A stretch of DNA of 23,369 nucleotides, taken from Oscillospiraceae bacterium (GTDB lineage Bacteria > Bacillota > Clostridia > Oscillospirales > Acutalibacteraceae). Under the pieces are notes generated by a model. That model saw only the letters and a program-made list of their open reading frames with translations. It was not told the origin of the DNA and did no database searches. Below, piece by piece: positions 1 to 7,285 of this stretch (positions are counted from its first letter, which is position 1; the number at the start of each line of letters is the position of its first letter). The position numbers were made by a program, and so were the translations under genes. The DNA lies in NCBI GenBank assembly GCA_029004655.1, contig JAQVYP010000004.1, positions 1 to 23,369 on the forward strand, written 5' to 3'.

Positions 1-34
1 TTAATAGTTCACTTTTTAAAATTGTATTTTCCAT
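1..34 (-). CDS. 5' end of an unidentified gene running off the left edge
   Basis: Only 11 codons are visible, reading MENTILKSELL. The start is well supported: an ATG preceded 8 bases upstream by AAGGAGTG (43-50). It lies downstream of the efflux permease on the same strand, after about 265 bases of gene-free DNA containing two dyads, so it may have its own promoter. The peptide resembles the first strand of many ABC-transporter ATPases, and the upstream efflux pair lacks an ATPase, so an ATPase would fit. That identity is a guess from 11 residues and context. Confidence 0.55.
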   Translation of the reverse strand, partial: MENTILKSELL

Positions 35-90
35 GATTTTTACACTCCTTAATGATAAATTATTCTTTAGTAATTGTTTTCTATATTATA

Positions 91-116
91 ATTAGTAGTG
101 TTTGATTACTACTAAT
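91..116. repeat. 9-bp inverted repeat upstream of the partial gene
   Basis: ATTAGTAGT (91-99) and ACTACTAAT (108-116) are perfect inverted copies around an 8-base spacer. The dyad lies about 60 bases upstream of the ATG at 34, next to a minus-strand TATAAT (85-90), where a repressor operator over the -35 region would sit. No T-run follows it, so an operator fits better than a terminator. No regulator gene is present in the window to test this. Confidence 0.35.
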
Positions 117-204
117 AATAAGAAAATAAAAGGCTTAAGATGGCCTATTAATCAATACTTTAATAGATGGTTATATTTAAAGAATTATCTTTCTTCTCTT
201 CCCT

Positions 205-236
205 CAATTATACAAAACATTCATTTTGTATAATTG
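205..236. repeat. 13-bp perfect inverted repeat behind the efflux operon
   Basis: CAATTATACAAAA (205-217) and TTTTGTATAATTG (224-236) are exact inverted copies with a 6-base loop. The repeat lies 63 bases past the stop of the efflux permease. On the minus strand it is followed by a purine-rich stretch, not a T-run, and the stem has few G/C pairs, so it is a poor classical terminator. It could be an operator for the next gene or an RNA-stabilising 3' hairpin. Confidence 0.4.
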
Positions 237-298
237 ATTATATATATTTCAGGTACTTCTCTTTTCACATAATTATTAATGATGTTTATATAAAATCA

Positions 299-1489
299 TC
301 ATTCTCGCCTCAACGAATCTACCGGGTTCATTTTTGCTGCCGTGCGTGCCGGATAAACTCCAAAAATAATTCCGCATATTACAGAAATTAATAATGTTGA
401 TAAGATTTGCTGTAAAGATAAATTTAAACTATAATTCATAATAAACCCGCAAATCTTTATAAAGCTTTCAGTTAAAATAATTCCCGTTAAGCAACCGCCT
501 ACTGAAAGCAAAATAGCCTCAATTAAGAATTCTTTCATAATATCAGCTGATTTCGCTCCAATAGCTTTTTTTATTCCGATTTCCTTTGTGCGCTCTGTTA
601 CTGATACTAACATGACTGTTGTTATTCCAATTCCTGCTACAACAAGCGAAATTGAACCTATTATTGATAATACTACATTTATTATATTTAACATGTTACT
701 AAGCTTATCACGCTGTTTTGAAATGTTTTCTACCTTAATCGAATTAGTCCCGGATTTATATGAACCCATTGCTTTTACCGTTTTTTCGCCTAAAGTATCA
801 TACATTGATTCTTCTTTTGATTCAAATTTTATTGCAATTTGGCTAATTTTATCCGAGCCTATATATTGTTGAATAGTTGTATATGGTAAATAAATCAAAT
901 TTGGAATATAATCTCCCATAACATTTTGTAAAATGCTGCTGTCAGCAGATACTATTCCAACTATTGTATAATAATCAGTTATATTATTGATAGTAATCAA
1001 TACTTTTGATCCAACTGCATTTTCTCTGGAAAATAATAGTTTGGCAGTCGTGCTATCCATTAAGCAAACATTTGTTCTTGCTGAAATATCACTTTTATTC
1101 ATGTCAGACCCATATAATATTTCTAATGAAATTATTTTATCAGATCCACTATCAAACCCCCATAAAACTGCTTGTGAAAGCTCACTATTATTTGAAATCC
1201 CGCCAACAGCTGTAATAATTGGAGAAGCACTATCAATGAACGATAACTTTCGAATAAAATCTAAATCATCATTAATTAAAGATTCATGAGGATTCTTATT
1301 ATCAACAGAAAGAGTGACTCCGTTTAATCCCAGACTATCGAGTTCATTATTTATCAAACTTTGACCAGTTGATGAAATCACTCCGATAACTAGTACAGAC
1401 ATAATTCCAATTGTGATACTTATTATTGTGAGCAACGACCTACTTTTTCTGCGTGATAAATTTTTAAAAGCAATCAAAATATTATCCAT
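299..1489 (-). CDS. MacB/FtsX-type ABC transporter permease
   Basis: This 396-residue protein has the MacB/YknZ permease plan. A basic N-terminus (NLSRRKSRS) leads into one membrane helix at about residues 19-42. A long extracytoplasmic domain follows (about 43-265), then three C-terminal helices (about 268-300, 320-345, 360-385) with the FtsX-type segment VTERTKEIGIKKAIGAK between the first two. The end, PARTAAKMNPVDSLRRE, is characteristic of the family. Such permeases work with an adaptor and a separate ATPase to export lipids, peptides or antibiotics, or to relay envelope stress. The ATG follows the adaptor's TAA with no gap, so the two are translationally coupled. No ATPase lies beside it unless the partial gene at 1-34 is one. 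The substrate is unknown. Confidence 0.88.
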   Translation of the reverse strand: MDNILIAFKNLSRRKSRSLLTIISITIGIMSVLVIGVISSTGQSLINNELDSLGLNGVTLSVDNKNPHESLINDDLDFIRKLSFIDSASPIITAVGGISNNSELSQAVLWGFDSGSDKIISLEILYGSDMNKSDISARTNVCLMDSTTAKLLFSRENAVGSKVLITINNITDYYTIVGIVSADSSILQNVMGDYIPNLIYLPYTTIQQYIGSDKISQIAIKFESKEESMYDTLGEKTVKAMGSYKSGTNSIKVENISKQRDKLSNMLNIINVVLSIIGSISLVVAGIGITTVMLVSVTERTKEIGIKKAIGAKSADIMKEFLIEAILLSVGGCLTGIILTESFIKICGFIMNYSLNLSLQQILSTLLISVICGIIFGVYPARTAAKMNPVDSLRRE

Positions 1490-2425
1490 TTACTTGTCAT
1501 TTCCTGTCTTTATTCTAAAACAGTTGTTTTTCATGTCGGAATCTTTTAAATTAACAGCAACTGTATCGTTTAAATTGATGCCTGATGAAACTACAATACC
1601 AGCGCTTGTTTCATCAGCTTCTTTAAAAAATTGCTTAACCGCCCAGCAACCAACAATTTTGTAAACATAATTGTTATTATCATCATCCTGGACAACCGCT
1701 TCATAAGGAACAATAACAGCGTTTTTCACCGTATTAGTTATAATAGTCGCTTTGACAGTATATCCGGATTTAAGTTTTGAATCAGGATTATCTATATCGA
1801 CATACCCTTCAACTATAGTTTCCGATGTTGTCCCTGTCGATATTGTCTTGGCTTTTTTTGCAAGTTCTGTCAAAACACCTGTATAGACATAGTCACCAAA
1901 TGCATTGCCTGTGATTTGAACAGGTTGACCAATTTCAATATTGGAAATCAAATTTTCATTTATATTAATCTTCACGCTTAAATTATTATCTCCGTTAATT
2001 ACAATCAGCTCTTTGCCTTTGATAACTGCACTTCCGCTTTTTATATTTACTTTCGAAATTTTGCCGTTTTGCTCAGCTTTAATTTCGTCAGGAATTTGGT
2101 CGATTACTGTCGATTCATCCTGAGAATAAGTGCTGTATAATTGTGCAGTTGCCTCCTTATCAATAGTAATTAGCGTGTCTCCATCGCTCACTCTATCCCC
2201 TACTGCTACACAAACTTTTTTTACGATAAATGAATATGAACTTTCTATAGTTATGTTTTCACTGTTAATGATTTTTCCGCTGCATACAATACTATCAATA
2301 TAGTCATCGGAAAAAACATAGGCAGTTTCTGTATCACGTGCTGTTAACTCACTTAAAACTGGAATTGAAATAGCAACAACAATTAGCATTGTTGTAATTA
2401 TTATTAAAGCTAAATATTTTTTCAT
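1490..2425 (-). CDS. MacA/YknX-like membrane-fusion (adaptor) protein
   Basis: The 311-residue protein starts with an uncleaved-signal-like N-terminus (MKKYLALIIITTMLIVVAIS), giving one membrane anchor. It continues with the HlyD-family pattern: a first lipoyl half (VCVAVGDRVSDGDTLITID), a very short hairpin segment, a second lipoyl half (IKAEQNGKISKVNIKSGSAV), then a beta-barrel and a membrane-proximal domain (about residues 165-311). The ATG at 2425 is preferred: GGGGAG lies about 12 bases before it, whereas an in-frame ATG at 2437 would abut the ribosome site. An extended -10 promoter lies just upstream. The gene is first in a two-gene operon with the permease and should act as its extracytoplasmic adaptor. 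The short hairpin suits a Gram-positive envelope with no outer-membrane partner. Confidence 0.85.
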   Translation of the reverse strand: MKKYLALIIITTMLIVVAISIPVLSELTARDTETAYVFSDDYIDSIVCSGKIINSENITIESSYSFIVKKVCVAVGDRVSDGDTLITIDKEATAQLYSTYSQDESTVIDQIPDEIKAEQNGKISKVNIKSGSAVIKGKELIVINGDNNLSVKININENLISNIEIGQPVQITGNAFGDYVYTGVLTELAKKAKTISTGTTSETIVEGYVDIDNPDSKLKSGYTVKATIITNTVKNAVIVPYEAVVQDDDNNNYVYKIVGCWAVKQFFKEADETSAGIVVSSGINLNDTVAVNLKDSDMKNNCFRIKTGNDK

Positions 2426-2458
2426 AACACACTTCATCTCCCCTGAATCTATTGTTTG

Positions 2459-2467
2459 ATTATAACA
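2459..2467 (-). promoter_or_regulatory. Extended -10 promoter of the efflux operon
   Basis: On the minus strand TG-T-TATAAT forms a perfect extended -10 element, about 30 bases upstream of the adaptor start. No good -35 is present at 17 bases, as expected for an extended -10 promoter. It lies just downstream of the hemolysin III-gene terminator, so the efflux pair is a separate transcription unit. Confidence 0.55.
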
Positions 2468-2480
2468 GCCTATTTATTAT

Positions 2481-2523
2481 CAAAAATAAAAAAAATCCGA
2501 ACAGAAATTAATCTGTACGGATT
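2481..2523 (-). terminator. Intrinsic terminator after the hemolysin III-type gene
   Basis: On the minus strand, AATCCG-A-ACAG pairs with CTGT-A-CGGATT (ten base pairs around one A-A mismatch, 8-base loop). The stem is followed by eight T and a second T-run (2493 down to 2481). It begins 18 bases after the stop of the 2542-3225 gene. Confidence 0.85.
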
Positions 2524-2541
2524 CTAATTCACTAATCTATC

Positions 2542-3225
2542 CTAATTAGGTATAATTATATAAAACAAAATGCAGAAAAAGTGCATTATACTACCGGCAA
2601 CAACGAAAAGGTGGAAAATAGAATGCATGTACCGATGCTTTTTTCCAACACCATACAAAACAGCGCCAATTGTATAAAATAATCCGCCAACCAACAAAAA
2701 TACTGTGCCGCCAACGCCAAGTGCAGCATAAGTTGGTCTTATTTCAAAAATAACAACCCAACCCATAGCTAAATAGCAAATCATTGAAAATACTTTATAC
2801 TTCTTCAAATCAATTGAATTTAAAATAATACCAAGAACTGCCGCAGCCCATATGATACCAAATATTGTCCAACCGAATACAACGCTTACTTTTCTAAAAG
2901 CACACAAAGTAATAGGAGTATACGTTCCTGCAATTAACAAATAGATTGAGCAATGGTCAATAACCTGAAATACTTTCTTTGCCATTAATTGAGGCCTTAA
3001 TCCATGATAAATGCTTGACATAGCATATAAAAGTATCATAGTAGAGCCATAAATAGCGCCGCTTACTACACCATATATATCACTGTTAAGCGCTGCAAAA
3101 ACCACGCATAAAACAACAGCGACGATGCCTAGAGCACCACCTACTAAATGTGATACCATATTAAAAATTTCTTCACCTTTTGTATAGTTGGGAAGAACTC
3201 TATCAGATAATCTCGTTCTTGTCAT
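2542..3225 (-). CDS. Hemolysin III (HlyIII/PAQR-type) membrane protein
   Basis: The 227-residue protein is almost entirely hydrophobic, with about seven membrane helices, the usual size and shape of bacterial HlyIII proteins. Family residues are visible: E18/E19 and H26 in GEEIFNMVSHLVGG, SSIYHGL, DHCSIYLLIAGTYTP, and the C-terminal HSIFHLFVVAGSIMHFF with its spaced histidines. These His and Asp residues match the putative metal site of the PAQR superfamily. The physiological role in bacteria is unsettled: haemolysis on overexpression and membrane-energetics roles have been proposed. The ATG at 3225 is chosen because AAGGG lies 10 bases upstream; the in-frame ATG at 3243 has no ribosome site. 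A good promoter precedes the gene and a strong terminator follows, so it can be expressed alone. Confidence 0.9.
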   Translation of the reverse strand: MTRTRLSDRVLPNYTKGEEIFNMVSHLVGGALGIVAVVLCVVFAALNSDIYGVVSGAIYGSTMILLYAMSSIYHGLRPQLMAKKVFQVIDHCSIYLLIAGTYTPITLCAFRKVSVVFGWTIFGIIWAAAVLGIILNSIDLKKYKVFSMICYLAMGWVVIFEIRPTYAALGVGGTVFLLVGGLFYTIGAVLYGVGKKHRYMHSIFHLFVVAGSIMHFFCILFYIIIPN

Positions 3226-3255
3226 TTTCTTATTTCCCTTCATTTGTTAAAATTA

Positions 3256-3284
3256 AGTATAAACAACAAATGTAAATAAATCAA
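3256..3284 (-). promoter_or_regulatory. Sigma-A-type promoter of the hemolysin III-type gene
   Basis: On the minus strand TTGATT (3279-3284) is followed after exactly 17 bases by TATACT (3256-3261), matching the vegetative consensus at 4/6 and 5/6 positions. It starts 3 bases after the upstream stop codon and gives a short leader to the ATG at 3225. Confidence 0.6.
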
Positions 3285-3287
3285 GCA

Positions 3288-4181
3288 CTAGATTCCATTT
3301 AATGTAAATTTAGGGACATAATCTTTATTACTGCTTGAGAGCTCCTGAATATAAACATTTTTTATGTTGGAATCTATTAAATAATCCAATACTTTGTTAT
3401 ATTCACGCGAGGTTACTTTTCTTGAAAGCTCTTTAAAATTATATGCATTTTTAAGTGGAGTATACTGACTCATCAGGCTAAAATATGCGTTAAAAGCATT
3501 TGTTTTTACCCAGTCTATAATTTTCATTGCTTCTGAAGTTGATGCCGGCAAAACCAAATGTCTGATGATAACGCCTTTAACCATTAAGCCATCAGAATCG
3601 ATTACAGTCTCCCCTATTTGTTTTATACATTCCAAAATACAATTTTGTGCAACTTCCGGATAATTTGCAGCTTTTGAATATTTTTCTGATTTTTCAGTTG
3701 AAATATATTTAAAATCCATTAAATAAACATCAACATATCCTTTTAACATTTTTATAGTATCAATATCATCATAACCACCAGAATTATAAACAACAGGTAT
3801 GTTAGGCTTATAGATTTTAAGAGCCTCAACAATACTGTGCACATAATGAGTTGGATTTACTAAATTTATGTTATGCGCGCCCTTGTGTTCTAATTCATAA
3901 AACACGTCAGCAAGTCGCTCTATAGAGATTGCTTTTCCGTAATTCTCATGAGAAATCTCCCAATTTTGGCAAAAAACGCAGCGTAATGAACATCCGGAGA
4001 AAAATACAGTTCCTGAACCGTTAATACCGCTAATACAGGGCTCTTCCCACATATGAAGCATTGTATGGGCTATCATTGGTGTAAGCGACATTTTACAATA
4101 ACCGCCAATGTTAGTTTCATTAGTTCGTTTTGCGTTGCATTTTCTTCCGCACAGGTTGCAATGAATTATGTTTTTTTGCAA
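3288..4181 (-). CDS. PflX-like radical SAM protein (putative PFL-activating-enzyme homologue)
   Basis: This protein (297 residues from the chosen start) carries the radical SAM motif CxxxCxxC at C64, C68 and C71 (SGCSLRCVFCQNWEIS). That places it in the PflX/COG1313 group related to pyruvate formate-lyase activating enzymes. An extra N-terminal cysteine cluster (C8, C11, C15, then C29 in GGYCKM) is also typical. YNSGGYDD and VYLMDFKY follow in the barrel. The substrate is unknown for most members and no glycyl-radical enzyme is in this window. A TTG at 4181 is preferred: AAAGGTG ends 6 bases upstream. The longer frame starts at a TTG (4214) with no ribosome site, and starting later would remove the first cysteine cluster. 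The gene therefore begins inside the 3' end of the symporter gene. Confidence 0.82.
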   Translation of the reverse strand: MQKNIIHCNLCGRKCNAKRTNETNIGGYCKMSLTPMIAHTMLHMWEEPCISGINGSGTVFFSGCSLRCVFCQNWEISHENYGKAISIERLADVFYELEHKGAHNINLVNPTHYVHSIVEALKIYKPNIPVVYNSGGYDDIDTIKMLKGYVDVYLMDFKYISTEKSEKYSKAANYPEVAQNCILECIKQIGETVIDSDGLMVKGVIIRHLVLPASTSEAMKIIDWVKTNAFNAYFSLMSQYTPLKNAYNFKELSRKVTSREYNKVLDYLIDSNIKNVYIQELSSSNKDYVPKFTLNGI

Positions 4182-5517
4182 TATCTTCACCTTTGAATAT
4201 TTTGATTTTTTCAATGACTATTGGATTAAGTAATATTATAGCTATTATATTTGGAAATGCCATAAGTCCGTTAAAAATATCTGCAAGAGACCACACATCA
4301 TTTGTTGATATTACTGAACCAAGCGGAATTACTCCAACAAAAATAACAATATATATAACTTTACAAAATTTTTTACCTTGGAACAAAAAGTCAACAGATG
4401 CCTTGCCATAAAATGCCCATCCGAGTATTGAAGCGAACGCAAACATTGCAGTTGCAATTGCTAAATACTTACTGCCTATATTTCCAAATGTATCGCTAAA
4501 AATTTTATTAACAAGTTCTGTTCCAAATAAAGCCGTTCCACATCGGAATTCTTTTGAGCATAGCACCGCAAAAGCCGTAAGGCTGCATACAATCATTGTG
4601 TCAATAAAAACCTCTATAACGCCCCACATTCCTTGCGTTACAGGGTCTGCGTTTTTAGCCGAAGCGTGAGCAATAGGTGAACTCCCCATTCCGGCTTCAT
4701 GCGAAAATATTCCTTTGCTGATTCCAACACGCATTGAATGAATTATTACAGCACCTGAAATTCCACCGGTAATTGAGTTAATTCCAAACGCCTGCTCTAT
4801 TATAGCACGAAATGCAGCGGGTAAAAAATAAATATTCTTTCCTATTATGAACAATGTTGCAAAAATATATAACAACGACATAAGTGGAACAACCAATGCC
4901 GATATGTTTGAAATGCGATTATTATCGCCTATCAAAAATAGTATTATCAAAGCAATTGAAATGCCAACTATTAATTTTGAAATATCAAACGCACTATTAA
5001 CACAAAATGCCACTGAGTTTACCTGTGACATGTTTCCTATAAAAAAAGATGCTAAAATACAGAAAACAGAAAATAAATATGCTAAAAAATGAAGGCTTTT
5101 AGGCAATGCTTTTTTTATATAAATCATAGGGCCGCCAAAAGTTTCTTGACGCTCATTTTTCTCGGAATATTCAACAGCAAGGCAAATCTCCGAAAACTTA
5201 GTCATCATTCCCACTAAGCCGGAAAACCAGATCCAAAATATTGAGCCGGCACCGCCTATTGTAATTGCTGCTGCAACACCTGCAATATTACCAACTCCAA
5301 TTGTACCACCTAATGCGACAGACATAGCCTTGAAACCATCTTTAGACCCATTAAATAGGCTTCCAAACGTTTTTTTGAATATTTCCGGCAAATATATCAA
5401 TTGGAAAAAGCCACTCTTAAAAGACAGAATTATACCTGTTAAAAGCAAGATGAGAATCATTGGTGGTCCCCAAACGAATAAATAGATGCTTTCGAATATA
5501 CTTTTAATTATTTCCAT
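4120..5517 (-). CDS. Sodium:alanine/glycine symporter (AGCS family)
   Basis: The 465-residue protein has about ten to eleven membrane helices and AGCS signatures: GTIGVGNIAGVAAAITIGG near residues 70-90, GPMIYIKKALP, and SHEAGMGSSPIAHASA in the second half. The family imports alanine or glycine with sodium ions across the cytoplasmic membrane. The ATG at 5517 is chosen over one at 5550: GGAG lies 9 bases upstream and the protein then begins directly at the usual amphipathic segment. Its last 62 bases overlap the radical SAM gene in another frame, so the two are probably co-translated. In spore formers, alanine uptake matters both as nitrogen supply and because alanine can be a germinant. That link here is only a suggestion. 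Confidence 0.92.
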   Translation of the reverse strand: MEIIKSIFESIYLFVWGPPMILILLLTGIILSFKSGFFQLIYLPEIFKKTFGSLFNGSKDGFKAMSVALGGTIGVGNIAGVAAAITIGGAGSIFWIWFSGLVGMMTKFSEICLAVEYSEKNERQETFGGPMIYIKKALPKSLHFLAYLFSVFCILASFFIGNMSQVNSVAFCVNSAFDISKLIVGISIALIILFLIGDNNRISNISALVVPLMSLLYIFATLFIIGKNIYFLPAAFRAIIEQAFGINSITGGISGAVIIHSMRVGISKGIFSHEAGMGSSPIAHASAKNADPVTQGMWGVIEVFIDTMIVCSLTAFAVLCSKEFRCGTALFGTELVNKIFSDTFGNIGSKYLAIATAMFAFASILGWAFYGKASVDFLFQGKKFCKVIYIVIFVGVIPLGSVISTNDVWSLADIFNGLMAFPNIIAIILLNPIVIEKIKIFKGEDIAKKHNSLQPVRKKMQRKTN

Positions 5518-5541
5518 AAAAAACCACTCCGCACTATACCT

Positions 5542-5570
5542 TGTATACATATATACTAAGATATAAGCAA
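5542..5570 (-). promoter_or_regulatory. Possible promoter of the symporter gene
   Basis: On the minus strand TTGCTT (5565-5570) and TATACA (5542-5547) are 17 bases apart, about 25 bases upstream of the ribosome site. Match to the vegetative consensus is moderate. No intrinsic terminator is visible between the exonuclease stop (5583) and this site, so read-through from the typA unit is also possible. Confidence 0.35.
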
Positions 5571-5582
5571 AGTGATCGAAAA

Positions 5583-6458
5583 CTATGACTGAATACTTGA
5601 TCGTTCGTGATTTATTTTAGGTGACTTATAGTGTTTTACGGAAACATAATCATACATTTTTTTGTAAAAAATTTTGCCAATAAAAGATAAACCACATTTT
5701 TTACAACGAAATTCGGCTCGGAAATTGTTATATTTAAAATCCCATGGTGTAGTTCTTTCGGCAATTCTATTGCAGTTTTCACATAAAAAGTGCATTTTGC
5801 TTTTGTCGATAAGCGGGCTCTCAATATCTGATATAATATAAGGTTTATAAGTCAGTCTTTCGTAAAAATCGGGCTTTAAAGTGTCTACTATCAATGAATG
5901 AAGGCGCTCTTTATTAAATGTTTTTTGCAATATTTCAGCGCTCAGACGACTATCATCGATGGCTCTGTGTAATTCAATTCCCTCAGTGGAAAGCTCCAAC
6001 ATTGCTGCGGCATTTGAAAGAGAAATCTGCAATTTTATTTTGTGACCGTGTAAGGTAAGTTCATTCTGGACAAACTTTTGAAGGTCAATATAATTAGAAA
6101 TGCATGGGATTGTTTCACAATCAGCGAATAATCTGCAATTTTCAATCAAAACATATAAATCAGAATCGCTCCAAGTCAAAGTAATTGCATCATCACCTAC
6201 CCAATCGGAATATTGTTGCAATGCAATCTCAAACGGAATTCCCTCTGACATTTCTTCATTCGTGATATTTGTAAGATCTGAAAATCTTTTTGAAAGTTTA
6301 TCGGTTAGTTGCGAGCATATAACGGATTTGAATTGTGAAATTAAATTTAAATTTCCATCAAGTTTAACTGCACCAATTTCAATAATTTCATTTACATTTT
6401 TACCGTGTAATTTGAAAAATGAATTATTCCATTCTGTGTCAAGTATAATATATTCCAT
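5583..6458 (-). CDS. DEDDh 3'-5' exonuclease with C-terminal zinc ribbon
   Basis: The first ~180 residues form a DnaQ-like exonuclease domain: ILDTEWN supplies Exo I (D7, E9), TWSDSDLYVL Exo II, and HRAIDDS Exo III with the catalytic His and Asp. This DEDDh set cuts DNA or RNA from the 3' end with two metal ions. The C-terminal part (about 225-275) contains CENC and, about 25 residues later, CKKC, a zinc-ribbon-like four-cysteine arrangement followed by a basic tail. That could help bind nucleic acid. The ATG at 6458 is preceded by AGGAG four bases upstream; a longer frame from a TTG at 6479 is less likely. It follows the amidohydrolase by 10 bases, so the two are in one operon. The substrate (RNA or DNA) cannot be told from sequence. 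Confidence 0.8.
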   Translation of the reverse strand: MEYIILDTEWNNSFFKLHGKNVNEIIEIGAVKLDGNLNLISQFKSVICSQLTDKLSKRFSDLTNITNEEMSEGIPFEIALQQYSDWVGDDAITLTWSDSDLYVLIENCRLFADCETIPCISNYIDLQKFVQNELTLHGHKIKLQISLSNAAAMLELSTEGIELHRAIDDSRLSAEILQKTFNKERLHSLIVDTLKPDFYERLTYKPYIISDIESPLIDKSKMHFLCENCNRIAERTTPWDFKYNNFRAEFRCKKCGLSFIGKIFYKKMYDYVSVKHYKSPKINHERSSIQS

Positions 6459-6468
6459 AAAACTCCTA

Positions 6469-7272
6469 CTAACCACCAATATTCAACAAATTTTGAGCAT
6501 TTTTAAACATAATATTATCATTATCCCGGTCAGATAAATCCATACTTTCAATAAACCTTTTTTCCAAGTGCACCCCACTCCAAGGAAGGTCACTACCGAA
6601 TAAGATTTTATCAGCACCGTGATTTTCAATAATTCTTTTTGCGTGCATATTAGGCATTCTTGAATATGAATACGCTGTATCAAAGTAAACATCGGTTCCG
6701 ACCAGATATTTTTCGACATCATTCCAAAGTAAATACCCACCCATATGTGCAGCTACTACTTTACCTCCATTTGACTTAAATATCGGCAAAACCTCTTTTA
6801 ATCTTTGCGGAGTGCAATGAACCGGATCAAAATATTGTATATCAACACCGGAATGAAATGTCAAGATAAGTCCGAGCTTCGCAACGGTTTCATAAATGGC
6901 AGCCAACTTAGGGTCATCAACAAAAAAGTTTTGATATTCCGGGTGAAGTTTGATTCCCTTTAATCCAAGCTCTTTAATTCTGTACAATTCTTCAACAGCA
7001 TTTGGAGCCATTGGGTGCACTGAACCAAAAGCAATAATACTATCACTGTTAATTTCTGCCGCAAAATTATTGACGTTGGTTTGTTGATTTGGGTTCGTAG
7101 CAATATTTAAAACTACCGATTTATCAATGTTATATTTTTTCATATTTTCAAGATGGCTATAAATGGTTCCCTTTATAAACGGGACAGCATTACCGGCGTT
7201 ATGCGATAATGCTGTCATTGCTTTGTTTACAATTTTTTGAGGGAAAACATGAGTATGAAAATCAATAATCAA
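6469..7272 (-). CDS. Amidohydrolase family 2 (ACMSD-like TIM barrel) protein
   Basis: The 267-residue protein has the metal-dependent amidohydrolase pattern. FHTH near the N-terminus (H6, H8), GIKLHPEYQNF and LTFHSGVD in the middle, VVAAHMGGY, and ILFGSDLPWS near the C-terminus supply the metal-binding histidines and the catalytic aspartate. The closest named relatives are COG2159 (ACMSD-like) hydrolases and decarboxylases. The substrate is not predictable here. The start is a TTG at 7272 with GAGGG seven bases upstream; no ATG lies near. It begins 13 bases after the typA stop and ends 10 bases before the exonuclease, so it is the middle gene of a three-gene operon. Its partners do not point to a pathway. 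Confidence 0.8.
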   Translation of the reverse strand: MIIDFHTHVFPQKIVNKAMTALSHNAGNAVPFIKGTIYSHLENMKKYNIDKSVVLNIATNPNQQTNVNNFAAEINSDSIIAFGSVHPMAPNAVEELYRIKELGLKGIKLHPEYQNFFVDDPKLAAIYETVAKLGLILTFHSGVDIQYFDPVHCTPQRLKEVLPIFKSNGGKVVAAHMGGYLLWNDVEKYLVGTDVYFDTAYSYSRMPNMHAKRIIENHGADKILFGSDLPWSGVHLEKRFIESMDLSDRDNDNIMFKNAQNLLNIGG

Positions 7273-7285
7273 AATAGCGCCCTCT

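Noticed and set aside
6100..6537. 145-residue open frame on the plus strand across the exonuclease gene
   Set aside because: It is antisense to a recognisable exonuclease and the end of the amidohydrolase, with no family features or ribosome site.
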